Positions 1-11,451 of a stretch of 64,000 nucleotides of DNA are shown in pieces. Position numbers and translations under genes: made by a program. How positions within the stretch are numbered: the first letter of the stretch is position 1; every line of letters begins with the position of its first letter. The DNA is taken from contig CAMTDV010000012.1 in the NCBI GenBank assembly GCA_947069175.1, positions 39,216,341-39,280,340 of the forward strand, given 5' to 3'. The notes under the pieces were generated by a model that worked only from the letters and a program-made list of their open reading frames with translations, did not search any database and was not told the origin of the DNA. The DNA is from Scalesia atractyloides. Lineage: Eukaryota > Streptophyta > Magnoliopsida > Asterales > Asteraceae.

Positions 1-658
1 ATGCCATACATATCTAATTAGCAAGAAATGTGTATGTGTACTGATAAGACATTTCATTTTAAGTTTAAACGTCTAGATCTTTCTTTAGTATGCGCCTGCT
101 CATTTTTTAAAATTTTTATTTTTTTACATGAAGTGTTAATTTTATTTACTATAATGATCCTCAATACGCATGAAGAAATGAAGTAGGCAACGGGCAACCA
201 CCATTATTTTTTATTTTTTTAATGCATGTATGGATTTAAGTGACGGTTAATTCTATGACCAGTATGCTTATTTCAGCTTGATGATATATTTGATGTTTTA
301 AAATTGTATTCTTGTAATATCAAAATATTTAATCGGCTTTTATCGTGTTATGAACTTACATCGAGATAGATGGTAAACGGGCAACAAGTTGCGCCGCTAC
401 CCCTTTTTGAATAGCAAAACTAAGTCTTTTAAAAACTACGTGCATAGATCTCGGGGTCATAACATTACTATGCATGACCCTTTGAACCCTTTGATGTTAA
501 ATTGTAATATTATCCACCCTTTTCATGTAGAGCTGAACTCAAAGAAAGAAACTGGTCCGAGTGGAATTAAAGTAAGTTTGTTTGGAAGTATCAAATTGCA
601 TGCATAATTAATTAGCTATTATTCAAAGTTTCAAACTTGGATGATACCGTATATGTAG
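1..658 (+). other. Upstream intronic sequence of the golgin gene
   Basis: AT-rich sequence before the first exon I can place. A short stretch at about 531-570 (an AG followed by LNSKKETGPSGIK, then GTAAGT) could be another small exon ending in a good donor site, but I cannot confirm it against the family from memory. The rest looks like intron. The earlier exons must lie left of the window. Confidence 0.4.
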
Positions 659-1918
659 CTGACGGCTTCAAGAGGAGTTGAATTTGAGCACGAGATACTG
701 GTGGCTGAGCATGCTTTTGTGGCAGATAAAGTTGGACAACTACAAGAAAAGGTAAGGTGTTATCCTATAAGATTTCTCGGTTCTTTTTTACAAGTTTCTA
801 AAGAGATAATTTATTTGAATATGTGCACCAGAGTTTTATTAAGGTATTGGGTCTGTTGATAATCTGCATAGTATGGTATATTATAGGGGTGTTTGTAAAA
901 TGCCGGAACAGACCAAACTGTCCAAACCGAAGAAAGTTGGGTGGTTTGGAACTTGAAACCGGTTGTGTAAACTGAACTGGCCGTTTAACATTTATTATTT
1001 ATATATTATTTCCATGAACAATCCTTATCATGTTTCTAAATATTAACACAAAATTATGGTTTAAATTTTTTTTTGGGTCTAAAACTGCTAAACCACCAAA
1101 ACCGAACCATAAAACCGTGAAAGCGGCTGGTTCTGCCGGACCCACCAACCAACCTGGGCGGTCCAGCTTGTCTTTTTCCAAAACTGTAGTTACTGGTTCA
1201 GTTTGCCTCACATGTGTAGTATATATGTACACACACATGTGTGTGTGTGTATGTTATGTGATTCTGAGGAAGATACATGTTTGGTACACAGGTGAAGACA
1301 CTTGAAAGGGACATACAAGAAACTCAAAAGGATATTGAAAATCCAAGTGAAGTGGAGGTTGAACTGAAGCGCAGGCTTAGCCAGCTGACGGATCATTTGA
1401 TTCAGAAACAAGCCCAGGTCATCCTCCTCCACTGCTCTTATATTGAATACTAGTATTCCAATATATTAAATACATATTTTGACATTAGGTCGAGGCATTA
1501 TCATCAGAGAAGGCGATGCTAACGTTCAGAATCGAGGTACACAATGTTGATATTTCGCTTAAATCAGTAATTATGATATATAACAAGGTTTCTATGTTTT
1601 ATTTTATTTGATAAGGCGGTTTCAAGATCATTGGACGAGAGCTTGAAAACATCAAAAATGAATGATATAGAATCAGGAGTGCGGTTTCAAGAGAAGGGAG
1701 GGCAAAGACATATTATTATTATAGGGTCATTGGTGAGGCAGTTGGACTCTATCTTCTGGACATTCCTAAGAAGAAATCCAATGGGAAAAGTATGGTGTAT
1801 AGTTTACCTTGTATGCCTCCATTTCTGGGTGTTGTATATTTTCAGATCACATACTGCAGTCTCCAATGGATCTGGTGCTGTTATATCTTTGGAAAACATA
1901 AACAATACTGGAGTTTGA
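659..1918 (+). CDS. GC1: Golgin-84 / golgin candidate 1, C-terminal exons
   Basis: Four exons in one frame: 659-751, 1292-1417, 1489-1536 and 1616-1918, all with AG/GT borders and phase 0. They read as a coiled coil (VKTLERDIQETQKDIENP, then ELKRRLSQLTDHLIQKQ, then VEALSSEKAMLTFRIE) followed by RQLDSIF, FLRRNP, a hydrophobic tail anchor (VWCIVYLVCLHFWVLYIF) and an end SGAVISLENINNTGV. This order and wording match plant golgin-84 (golgin candidate 1), a coiled-coil tether anchored in cis-Golgi membranes by its C-terminal segment. The linker after AVSRSLDES is short compared with Arabidopsis as I remember it. The long N-terminal coiled coil is outside the window, so I cannot say whether the gene is whole. 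The intron 752-1291 carries a GT/CA microsatellite near 1225-1255 and pyrimidine/purine-rich CCGAACC repeats typical of small DNA transposons. Confidence 0.85.
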
Positions 1919-2389
1919 TGATTCATAGGTCTTGGTCTTGTTAAGACAATGAGTCAAATATGTAATCGCAGTTGTCTGTCTCAATGTTGTTACAAACTAC
2001 TTTTAGCTATAACAAATATTATACGGTAGTGTTAGGGTTAGAGGTCAAATATTAATTTTGCTCATCATTATTTTAATTAACTGGTACTTTTGGATCAGTT
2101 ACATTATGCTGCCTGGTTATTGATCTAGTGTGAAGGTTAAAAAGCATTTTACATTTGTTTGAAAGCTCAAAAAAGGAGATTTGGTTAAAAAAAAGTGAAT
2201 CTCACATGAAGGGGTAATCAAAGGATTTTTATTTTTTAATAATTTTTTTTTAAAACCTCGACATAACTATTTCTTCAAGTCAGCAAGGCTTATTTTGCTT
2301 TTTAATTTCAAACCAGTTTTGTTTTACCTTGTATTGTTTAGCAAGTCTTGTATCTCAAGCAAAGATCCGTTGCACTCCACACCATAAGC
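1919..2389 (+). other. Golgin 3' UTR and downstream spacer
   Basis: AT-rich, without a reading frame of interest. It should hold the golgin 3' UTR and polyadenylation region. It ends where the T-run that marks the LINE 3' end begins. Confidence 0.5.
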
Positions 2390-3744
2390 TTTTTTTTTTT
2401 TTTTTTTGCCATACCACACTTTCTCAAATCTCAACATCTACAGCGTTGAGTTTGGATTTCAGTTCTGAATGGACGACACCATATACCAACTGATCCTTCT
2501 TTTGAACAGGATCACATAGCATTTTTTTAACAGACCAAGAAAACTATTATTCACCACCATCACACCCAAAGTACAACCAATCCTCACCAGCCAATGCTAG
2601 CCAAGGACACACATCAAATTTTAGCCACTCGTCTACAGACATTGCCTTCCACCTCACGCGATGTTTTAACCAAAGGAATGTAATTTCTTTGATTTCTTCC
2701 AGTAGCTTTACCACCTGGACGTTGATTCCATTGAGAACCATTTGGTTTCTTGCACCCCATATGTGCCAAAATGTGCCGTTGACTACCGCCATTAAAGCTT
2801 TCTTCCTTTTCTTCGCCATATACAGTTCTTTGGCAGCCAAGATGACGTCTCCCACTATTTCGCAGTCGCTCAAATTAGGCATTTCGATCCACACACCAAT
2901 CATTCGCCACACCTCCTTAGCCGTTTGACAACCCACTAAGGCATGGTCTATGGATTCCTCATGGTTCCCACATCGCGAGCACTGGAGATGGATACCTACA
3001 CCTCTTTTCTGCAGTTCTACTAGCACCGGGATCTTCCTCACCATAGCTCTCCAGACTAAGATGTTCGCTTTTGATGTAGCCTAGTTGCACCGCGGCATAT
3101 CAGGTCCGCTTACATTTTCATTCGACGCCAAACCGAGCTCTTCCTTTACAATTTTAATCCTGAAATTTGGGCCACCATCTGATTTCTAGCCCCATAAGTC
3201 TTCTTGAATCTTTACTACACAACCATTCAGTACGTTCATAAGACCAAAAAATTCTGCCCACAGTCGAGGGTCGTTCGGATATGAATTCCAGCTCCAGTTC
3301 CACACAACATGCTCTCCAAATCTCTGATAATGTTACTGAATATTTGCTCCTTTATTTGTAGCCAGCTTATAGATGCCTGGGAATGCATCACATAAAAGAC
3401 TGTTCGGAAGCCACTCGTCGTACCAATATCTAATGTTTTCCCCCTTTCCCAGCCACCAAGTAATTTCTTGTTGAGGTCATTCCTAAAATCCTTTTCAATG
3501 TTGACTACATTCTTCCACACCCCTGATACGGCTTTGTTAACTGGTACCTTTTCTTTGCCCCATTTCCAACCATGAATGCTTGTATTACATCAACCCATAT
3601 TTGGTTATTTTGGGACCTCAATCTGTACCACCACTTAGCTAAAAGCGCAAGATTCGTTTCTTGTAAACTGCCATACCCAACCCCCCTTTCTTTTTTGGAG
3701 CTCCTAACTTTTCCCAGCCCACCCATTTGATCGAATAGCATTTA
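2390..3744 (-). pseudogene. 5'-truncated LINE (L1-type) retrotransposon, 3' part of ORF2
   Basis: Read on the minus strand, 3505-3741 gives a late reverse-transcriptase segment (GGLGKVRSSKKERGVGYGSL, then ALLAKWWYRL). 2547-3044 gives the zinc-binding domain that follows plant LINE reverse transcriptases (CSRCGNHEESIDHALVGC) and a following segment with FWHIWGARN. Several frame changes and stops separate the pieces. The element ends in an 18-base T-run at 2390-2407, which is the poly-A tail in its own direction. RT fingers/palm and the endonuclease are missing, so this is a typical 5'-truncated, dead insertion. I looked for a target-site duplication and found no convincing one. Confidence 0.85.
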
Positions 3745-4816
3745 TAGTTGTGAAAGATTTTTCTCAATGCTCAGGAAAGGACAGAAAAACACAGCAGGCC
3801 AAAGGAACTATGGGATAACTTGGTAACATGGTTAGAAAGAGCTCAAGATGTGCAGCAGGCCAATCGTGTCAGTACAATTATATGAGATCTTCAGTCATCA
3901 CCTTAGTAAATATTTATTTTAAGAGTTGTCAAGTAATGAGTGACAGATTGATTAGTTCAACGACCTCACTATGACACCACTTGTTGGATCAGGTTGTGTT
4001 ATTTGTTTGTATTGCTAGTTTGTTGAGCAATATAAAGATTAACAAGTAACAAAACACATATGAACAAGAACTTGATCAAATAGCAATTCTCAAAGATAGC
4101 ATTAGCAATTGATTTATCAGTATTACCAAAACATTTAACCGTATATCTATGACTAGAGTTGTCCCTATGTTTCCTTTATTCTATGAAAACATATTAGTTA
4201 CATTCAAGTCTGAATAATAAGTGTAATTACACAACATACTAACAACAATTTGATCTTTGGCTTCTTCCAGATAAAGTGTTAATCCTTCCCATATATTCAG
4301 TAGGAATGTTTGTCAATAGCAACACTTAACACTATCAATATGTGTTGTATCAAGGTGAAGTTAGTGGCAACACTGTGACAATTTTTGACAGAAACTACCT
4401 TCGGTAAAGAGACTTGTCTCTTTTTATTTGTATTTCATCAGCTCTTTATGTTGGGTAATTTATCAGCAAAATCGAATCCTGCACTTTGTTACTAAAATTT
4501 ACCATATATACAAATACTTATAATCTGTACTCAGTGCTCACTCTCTTAACCAACTAGTCATCTCTCTATTCTCTAGCACCACCACCATCAAATCAATTCA
4601 AATGAAAACCATATATATTGATAATATGTTGAATAAAACTGTCTTGAACATCATACAAGTGATAATTTTCAAAAATAACCGAGGGTTCTAAAGTTGCAAT
4701 TCAAATGCTGACCACTATACCCAAAGCATCACCATTGGCCAAATGTTCCCAATTTAGCAGAGAGCATCAAGAAAAAAAAAACAAATGCATCAAAACAAAC
4801 AAATATAGATAGTTCG
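3745..4816. other. Intergenic spacer / NFXL1 3' flank
   Basis: AT-rich DNA between the 5' break of the LINE and the stop codon of NFXL1. The right-hand few hundred bases should include the NFXL1 3' UTR (minus strand). I see no gene, RNA or clear repeat boundary. Confidence 0.5.
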
Positions 4817-7800
4817 TTACTCGTAAGCCTTTTCCCAGTCCTCCACAACATCATCCTCCTTCGGTACGGCAGAACTTGTTGCAGATGGACCAGATTCATG
4901 ATCTGACTCCAGGATGTTCCATCTGTTTGCAGCTGCATTCGTGATTATCGGACCTTCGTTTACCATCCATGGTGATGGTAGATGGTGCTGCTGCGGTGGT
5001 TGTTGTTGTTTCTGGGTCTGCAACACCACTCCATGAACTCTCCTGCACGACAGCTTTCTTCCATGGATTTGCGGCTGAGGAAGCCCAAGCATTACCAGAT
5101 GATGAGGTTGATGATGATGATGTTGTGCCACTGTTTACTACAGTGGCTCCGTAATACACAGACCCATGATCCAACCGCCTCATAGCAGTTGCAGCTCTAG
5201 CCGGATCACTGAACACCGCCAATGCGTTTTTGTCATTCAACCACACAAGTTCGCATTCCCCACCAAACCTCAGTACCAAAGCACTTACATCTGCATCACT
5301 TGGCAGATCAAACAAAGCCACAACTAGCCTCGGATCCATGTCTACCAGAGGATCAAAACTCGGTGGATGTGGATGCAACCCTTTGGCTCCAATAACCCGA
5401 CTAGGTGCCTTGGATTTTGGTGTAACATGAATGACGATAAACCGTTTCGGCTCCCAACCAGCAGCGCTTATTGACAGCTTCCACCTCCCAGCAATTAACC
5501 TCACGGCGTCTCTTTTCTCTTTCAACATCGGACAGAACACGTGCACCTTCACACCACCTCTACCCCTACCAAGAACCAACATCTTACATCTCTCTTCCAC
5601 CGCCAAAACCCACTTTGAATCACGTCTGAATAAGTCCCCCAATACATCTGAAACTGCAGGATTCTCACCGAAATGGAGTGCCTCTAAATTTGAATTGGAC
5701 ACACCAAAAGCATCTGCAAGAACTTTTTTACGTTCCACTTTCGCGCATTCATCATCACACATGAGCTTCCTCTGTCCAAGTGGGATCTTCTTGCCATTCG
5801 ATTCAACTGGTTGAAGTGGCGCTGGCAATTTCTGAATTGCAGATGTCTCAAGAACAGAGTCAGCACTATTGTTGCCGCCAGCATCACAAGGAACAGTTGC
5901 AGTAATTCTACCACAACCACATGCTATTGTGACCGGGAACTCACACCTTACATCCGGACATGCGCCATAAGGGTGACAAAGAGAAGTACATGTGTGTCTA
6001 CAGTCTCTACGTGGTGCACCACATGTCTGACCACATGAAGCCTTAACAGAAGTGGACCCACCACTGGTCGTAGAATCACATGGGGCTGGGTGGCAAGTCC
6101 TTAGACATGCATGCATTCCACACTGTCTTGTTTTCCCACAGAGTTTATTACACCTGATATCTTTCGAACCACATGGTATGTTTCTAAGAACAACATGTCC
6201 CCCAATGCATTCCTTTGGTATAGGAACCGAACAAGGTGGACAATCCCCAAAGTGGCAGCTGTGAGATGAAATGTGACCACATGGTTGAGGAACTGAACAT
6301 GGGTATTGACAAGAAGGAGGCGGTGTACCACAAGGTAGTGGTGGTGGAATCGAAGATCTTCCACAAGCACAAGTCAGGTCAGTGAAAATTCTCTCGGGGC
6401 AAGGCGAGCAATGACCACTGTGACACAACAACCCACAGTCATGCTGCCCACACCTTAGCTTCTTTTCACAAGGTTTGGAACACAAGTGTGGGTCCATACC
6501 CTGAGTAGCAGCATTGTTTGGATTTGAAAGAGGGCAGCACTTGTCACTACAACGGTGTCTACCACAGCTCTTCTTACGCCCACAGGGTTTGTCACATGTG
6601 AATGTGGTGGTGTTGAAACATTCCACCGAACGAGAGGTTGACCCACAACGACATTTTTGAGTGACCATCACCTTACAGGGTGGACAGGGTCCTGGATGGC
6701 ATGTATCTTTACAGCCATGTAACCCACACGGGAGGGTTTTGCTACATACCTGTGAGCAGGTCGGTATTGGATCCAAACAACTATGGCGTTCCTCCTGTAA
6801 AGGCGACTTACCACAATAGCATGATGTAATCCTTCCCGGCAACAAATCACAGTCCCCCGCAAACACCAGGATGACACGTTTCTTTGCAGACATGGTTACC
6901 ACAAGCAAGAGGTTTTCCACAAGACAAACTGCATGAAAAGATCCCATCCTCCTCTACATTTACTTGTCCTTTCACCGTCATTTCACCACAAACAACTATC
7001 TCCGTCTTTTTCTTACAGAAACAAGAGGCATCAATGAGGATCTCACATGAATCACAAGGACCCACATGGCATATCTTGTCACAATGATGGCGTAGACACT
7101 TAAGAGGTTTACCGCAACGCTGGCCACAAGTAAGAAGCGATTTCTGATCAGAGCATCTTAAAGTGATAACTTCTTTCCCGCACGGACATACTCTTGGTGG
7201 AGCAAAAGCCTTACAAGGTGGGCAGGGACCAGGGTGGCATTGAAGAACACAACGATGAGGACAAAGATCATCTCTATCTCTACTCACACCAGAAGCCGAA
7301 CCTGAAGCAGCAATCTCCTTCTCAAGCGGTCTTCCACAAGGTTCCCCACAAGAATGCGGTGTGAGATACGGATCTGAAGGAGGCTCCGGCCTCTTTCCAC
7401 AAAAACAAGCATACCGAATATCCTTAGAAGACATAAGCTGCACCGACTGACACCCCGGGCATCGCCAATTAAACCCTTGATTTTTCTCAGCGGACATATC
7501 GATAGAAGTAGGTGCACGAGCCCACTTTTTAATACAATGCAAATGAAAAATGGAATAACAGCTAGAGCAAGACCAAATGGGGCAGATCGCTTGACCATAT
7601 CATAACATATCATGCACTCAATCGTCCCCTTCAAAAGTTTATCTTGAATTTCTTGAACAAGCTGAGGTAAGCCACCCACAGCAGCAGCGCTTGAATTTGA
7701 ACCTCGAGGGGCCTCCCTTCGTCTATCCCGACTCTGATTACCAGCCCCCCGAGGTCCATGACTATGCTGCCTCCTCTGAACCCCAACACCGTTGTGCAAA

Positions 7801-8041
7801 TGCGACTGCGGACCTGATCGTGGTATATCAACATTTCCTACAACACCATTATGTGATTGCGATCGTTCGACAGCGTTTCCATCTGAATTTGAAGCAACAG
7901 TTGACGACGGGGATTAGCATCAACTGTTATGGTAGATGATCCTCTGGGAATCCATTCTTGACGACGAGGAAACCTGGGCCTGTTGTTATTGTTATTATTA
8001 TTATTGTCTCTTCTATCAATTCGAGGAGCGTGAGAGCTCAT
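4817..8041 (-). CDS. NFXL1: NF-X1-type zinc-finger protein NFXL1 with small frame breaks
   Basis: Single coding exon of about 1,075 codons from ATG at 8041 (MSSHAPRIDRR, Asn-rich N-terminus) to TAA at 4817 (EDDVVEDWEKAYE). Order: basic N-terminus; a RING-type domain starting CMICYDMVKRSAP and continuing FHLHCIKKWARAP; then many NF-X1 fingers of the CGxHxC...C type (for example CGLHGCKDTCHPGPCPPC, CGQHDCGLLCHSGHCSPC, CGAPRRDCRHTC); then a conserved C-terminal region (KRFIVIHVTPKSKAPSRVIG, MRRLDHGSVYYG). This matches plant NFXL1, a nuclear RING/NF-X1 protein tied in Arabidopsis to salt, heat and defence responses. The frame is broken at 7909-7912, 7579-7582 and 6854-6858, each a G/C run off by one base, and once more near 4963. 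Conservation continues in the next frame at every break. I infer either homopolymer sequencing errors or a young pseudogene, and the sequence alone cannot decide. Confidence 0.88.
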
Positions 8042-8047
8042 GTCCAC

Positions 8048-8180
8048 CTAGATACATACATACATACATAGATAGAGTATTACGAACGAATAGAACAACA
8101 AACAGCCCTAATTTCATCCAATTGCGAACAAAATAACTGGATAGAAAACCCTAGTTTGAAAAGTAAAAATAAAGGTATAC
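8048..8180 (-). other. 5' UTR intron of NFXL1
   Basis: On the minus strand the leader exon ends CTCCGATCAG and is followed by GTATACC, a donor site at 8180. An acceptor TAG lies at 8050-8048, seven bases before the start codon. The 133-base interval is AT-rich with ATGTATGT repeats. Leader introns of this kind often raise expression in plants. That role is not shown here. Confidence 0.6.
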
Positions 8181-8700
8181 CTGATCGGAGAAGGAGGCAG
8201 CGATGTGAATCTGGGTTATGGATGAGAGGAATCAGAAATCTAATGAAAGGGGATCAAAGGAAATGATGGGTAGGGAGAGAGAAGGAGAAAGAGAAAGAAG
8301 GAAATTGGTTTAACCTTAGCTTATAATAATTACGCGATGAGGCGGTCCCCGTAATTATAGTTTGATTTATCCTTGGGAACCAAGCCAAGGAAATAACTCG
8401 TTGCATATGCGTGCTCGCTCGCCAATCCAAATTATTTGCCCCACTTTCTTCTTTACTCAAAAACCATAACACGACCTCGCCAATCCAAATTATTTGCCCC
8501 AAAGAAATAACCTGCGGCAATGATACCAGGATTTGATTCTTGAACCAAACAGATTTTACCGGTGATTTTATCATTATGCTTACGGGTGGATGGGTTTCTG
8601 GGTTTGGTGACGAACTCGAGTTACTCTCCGTTTGTTCTAGTGAGTGTCCTGAGACGGTTGATTTGTTGATCATTAAAAAATTAATTTTATTTAGTTAAGG
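8181..8700 (-). promoter_or_regulatory. NFXL1 leader exon and promoter region
   Basis: Upstream flank of NFXL1. The leader exon begins somewhere left of about 8300, with a purine-rich (GAGAAGGAGAAAG) stretch at 8271-8300 on the plus strand, which is pyrimidine-rich in the gene sense. A TATA-like TTATAATAATTA lies at about 8320. A 26-base direct repeat occurs further upstream. The transcription start is not determinable by eye. Confidence 0.45.
8418..8501. repeat. 26-base direct repeat in the NFXL1 promoter
   Basis: Two identical 26-base copies, at 8418-8443 and 8476-8501, starting CTCGCCAATCC and ending TTTGCCCCA, separated by 32 bases. Each holds a CCAAT box (CCAATCC). Confidence 0.85.
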
Positions 8701-8916
8701 TTTAAGATAGTGATTGGATTTTAATATTTTTCTTAGAAACGGAAACTTTTATCTAATTAAATTTTAGTATTATAGTTCTAACACTAACCTAAATTAATTT
8801 TATTTAGTTATGTTTTTCAAAACCATAACTAGTTGTGGGTATCACGTGTGTAAATATAATTGAATTCGAAAACAAGTTTTAAATAGGAATCGTTAAACTA
8901 AACCGTCGCAATGTAG

Positions 8917-9580
8917 TTAGGGATGGCAATGAAATGGGTTTGGGACGTGTTTAGGTAATCCTAACCTCATACCCGATTAAGCTTGTCTTAAATCCGTCCG
9001 GTTTCTATTTGGTAAATATCCATCGGGTATACTCGTGTGTTTCGGGTAAACACATTAATTTAAAAAGTATACTTGTTAGGTATACTCGACCAAAAACTTG
9101 TTGGATATCTATAAGGTAACTACTAATTAATTACATCTATCAATGTCACCATAGAAATAGATCAAAAAGTACAATTTGTATAACATAAAATACCTACATG
9201 TATATAAAAAAAAATACTCAAATGTAAAGATGACAAAAATAATGCATGCCATTTTTGATGATTGTTACTTCAAGATGACAAATTGACAATCTAGATATTC
9301 CAAACTAGTTACACCAAAAGACTACAAAAAGAAAGTGTATGGTAATCGACCATAATAATAAAGAAAAAATGGATATATTACATATACATATTAAAAAACG
9401 AAATAAATCATATCGGGTAAACGTGTGCGCTTTATCGGGTCCGGGGTAAACGAGTATATCACTAAATTCCAAAACTGTTCCAAACCGCGAAAAGAAAATA
9501 AAACTAATCCTAAATCCGATTATGCGTCGCAAATATGTCTGGTTTCAGGTTTACCCATCAGGGTTAATTGTCATCCCTAA
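8917..9580. mobile_element. hAT-like non-autonomous DNA element with 14-base TIRs
   Basis: The ends are TTAGGGATGGCAAT (8917-8930) and ATTGTCATCCCTAA (9567-9580), inverted with one mismatch. The 664-base interior is AT-rich with repeated CGGGTA/TACCCG-type motifs and no coding capacity. The TAGGGATG terminus is common among hAT-type MITEs. I do not see a clean 8-base target duplication, so class assignment is tentative. Confidence 0.55.
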
Positions 9581-10618
9581 ACCCGTAAACATTAAATGTA
9601 AACTTCCAATATTGAACCTCTATCACTCCTAGCCTACATTTAATGAGAATGATTTGATTTTTATCTAAAAACCATGAAAGCAATAACAAGAAAGCTAAAG
9701 AAAAAGAGGGTGAGGAAGACTTGGACACGACTAGATCTCATAGGATATCAGATTTGGGAAGGTAACTATCTAGGCAAGGAATCTTCCTAGTAAACTCACA
9801 ACTCTCGGAATTGGATAACTAATTGGCTACCGGATTCTAAAGATACGACTTACTTAGGTGACACTAATGTATGTTAGATCACCACTTGGTCTCAATGTTA
9901 TAGCTCAACAAACCTAAGGGACGTGTAAAGCATGCCAGTGTTTGGTTTAGTTTTCCTCCCGGTCTCATCAAGCAAAGAGTGTTAAGGTACTCAAAGACTA
10001 GATCCCACCCGGTCTCACTAATCATAATACACCCAAAGATGTAAAGGAGTAATATGGTTACATCGGTTATGACTTGGAGTTACTAAAATCTAAGTTAGTT
10101 AGGGGCAACTCATTCCCGAGCAATTACTACCTAACACCAAAAGACAAAGATAACCTAACACTTTATTACCTCCCGGTCTCAAGAATGACAGAACACTAGG
10201 TTCAACTAACTCATAGACATGTTCCTAGGGTTTACTACGTCTAACAATGACAAGATAATCACAAACACTAAGTAAGTGAAAACCACACGTGATCCTAATA
10301 AAATAATACTCAATCAATCAGAGAAACTTATGAAACAAGATAAGTAAATCAATTATAACATAGCATGCATACGCATCATAACCGGTAAAAAAATTAGACT
10401 CTTTACCAAAACATTAGCCAATTAACTTAATCCAAAACTGAAAAATAAATGACTCTACAAAGTATTCATCCAAACCTAGGTAGGTTAAAGAGTTTAGCTA
10501 CTCATAATTATGAAAAAGCACGACAAAACAAATAGTAGCAAACATCGTGAACAAAAGATCTAGAAACAAAAGAAAATTTGTAAAAACTGTAAACTGAAAG
10601 TAACACCAACAAAGATAC
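9581..10618. other. Unassigned repeat-like DNA
   Basis: No credible reading frame. The phrase CCCGGTCTCA recurs several times (about 9958, 10008 and 10172), suggesting decayed transposon sequence, but I cannot name a family. Confidence 0.3.
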
Positions 10619-11055
10619 CGTCACACCCCCCTACCAAAGACGAAACACGAGGAGTGACCACGAATGGTGTTCAAGCAAACGATAAACAAACATGTAATAT
10701 GATTAAGCATCAACGATACCGGTAGTTTAAAGGTTACAAGCCATAACAATCTGTATAGTTTACATGTACCAACTTTAAAACACCATGTTTCACTTGACCA
10801 AAAGAAATAGTGTTTGTAAGGATTTGCCATGTATATCTTATATACGAGGAGAAATACTAGTCAAACCCACAAAAGGTATAGTCCAAGATGCATGAAACTT
10901 ACAAAAGGAGGGAACCGAAGTTCATTTACCTGAAAAGCATGCTTAAAACGTCAACACAATGTTGGTGAGTTTACAGGTTTAAATGACACAAATGAGCCCC
11001 TAACCAAACCATAAAGATGTTGCCTTGCTATATCGCCATTCAAGGTGAGGCAGAA
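10619..11055. other. LTR-like fragment hosting the TRIM insertion
   Basis: Starts with GTCACACCCCCCTACC, resembling the TGTCACACCC ends of gypsy LTRs elsewhere in the window. The sequence seems to continue after the nested TRIM/G insertion, at 13503 onward. Family not identified. Confidence 0.3.
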
Positions 11056-11451
11056 TGTAATATCCCACATCGGTTGTGAAGGGGAACAAAGGCTTCCTTA
11101 TATGGGGCTGGATACCTTCACTATCATGACGCGTTTTAAAACCGTGAGGGGCAGGAGCTGAGGGCATGCTGGCTGCCAAAGCGGACAATATCATGGTGCG
11201 GTTACGCTGGGCTGTTACAGATGGTATCAGAGCCAGGGACAGGATTGGTGTGTCAGCGGGACGCTGGACCCTTTAAGGGGGTGGATTGTGATATCCCACA
11301 TCGGTTGTGAAGGGGAACGAAGGATTTCTTATAAGGGGCTTGATACCTTCACCATCATGACGCGTTTTAAAAATCGTGAGGGGCGGGCGTTGAGGGCGTG
11401 TTGGCTGCCAAAGCGGACAATATCATGGTGCAGTTACGCTGGGCTGTGACA
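11056..11451 (+). mobile_element. TRIM (terminal-repeat retrotransposon in miniature)
   Basis: Two LTRs of about 165 bases (11056-11219 and 11287-11451) share TATCCCACATCGG, GACGCGTTTTAAAA and GGACAATATCATGGTGC. Between them are a primer-binding site TGGTATCAGAGCC (11222-11234, complementary to initiator Met tRNA), a short spacer, and a purine tract TTAAGGGGGTGGA before LTR2. With only about 67 internal bases it encodes nothing and depends on other elements. It has the look of the widespread plant TRIMs. I see no 5S-like segment, so it is not Cassandra. The 5-base flank CAGAA at 11051-11055 recurs at 13498-13502, on the far side of the LTR inserted at its right edge. Confidence 0.85.

Noticed and set aside
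885..1210. MITE in the golgin intron
   Set aside because: A plausible left end (TAGGGGTGTTTG) and CCGAACC-rich body, but no matching right end or target duplication could be found.
4969..6264. Plus-strand frames over NFXL1
   Set aside because: Shadows of the Cys-rich gene. Their sequences mirror the complement of conserved zinc fingers.
8254..8673. 139-residue minus-strand frame upstream of NFXL1
   Set aside because: It lies over the promoter repeats and leader. Composition is not protein-like and it has no known domain.
11056..11451. Cassandra-type TRIM
   Set aside because: The LTR start is similar but I see no 5S rRNA-like segment.
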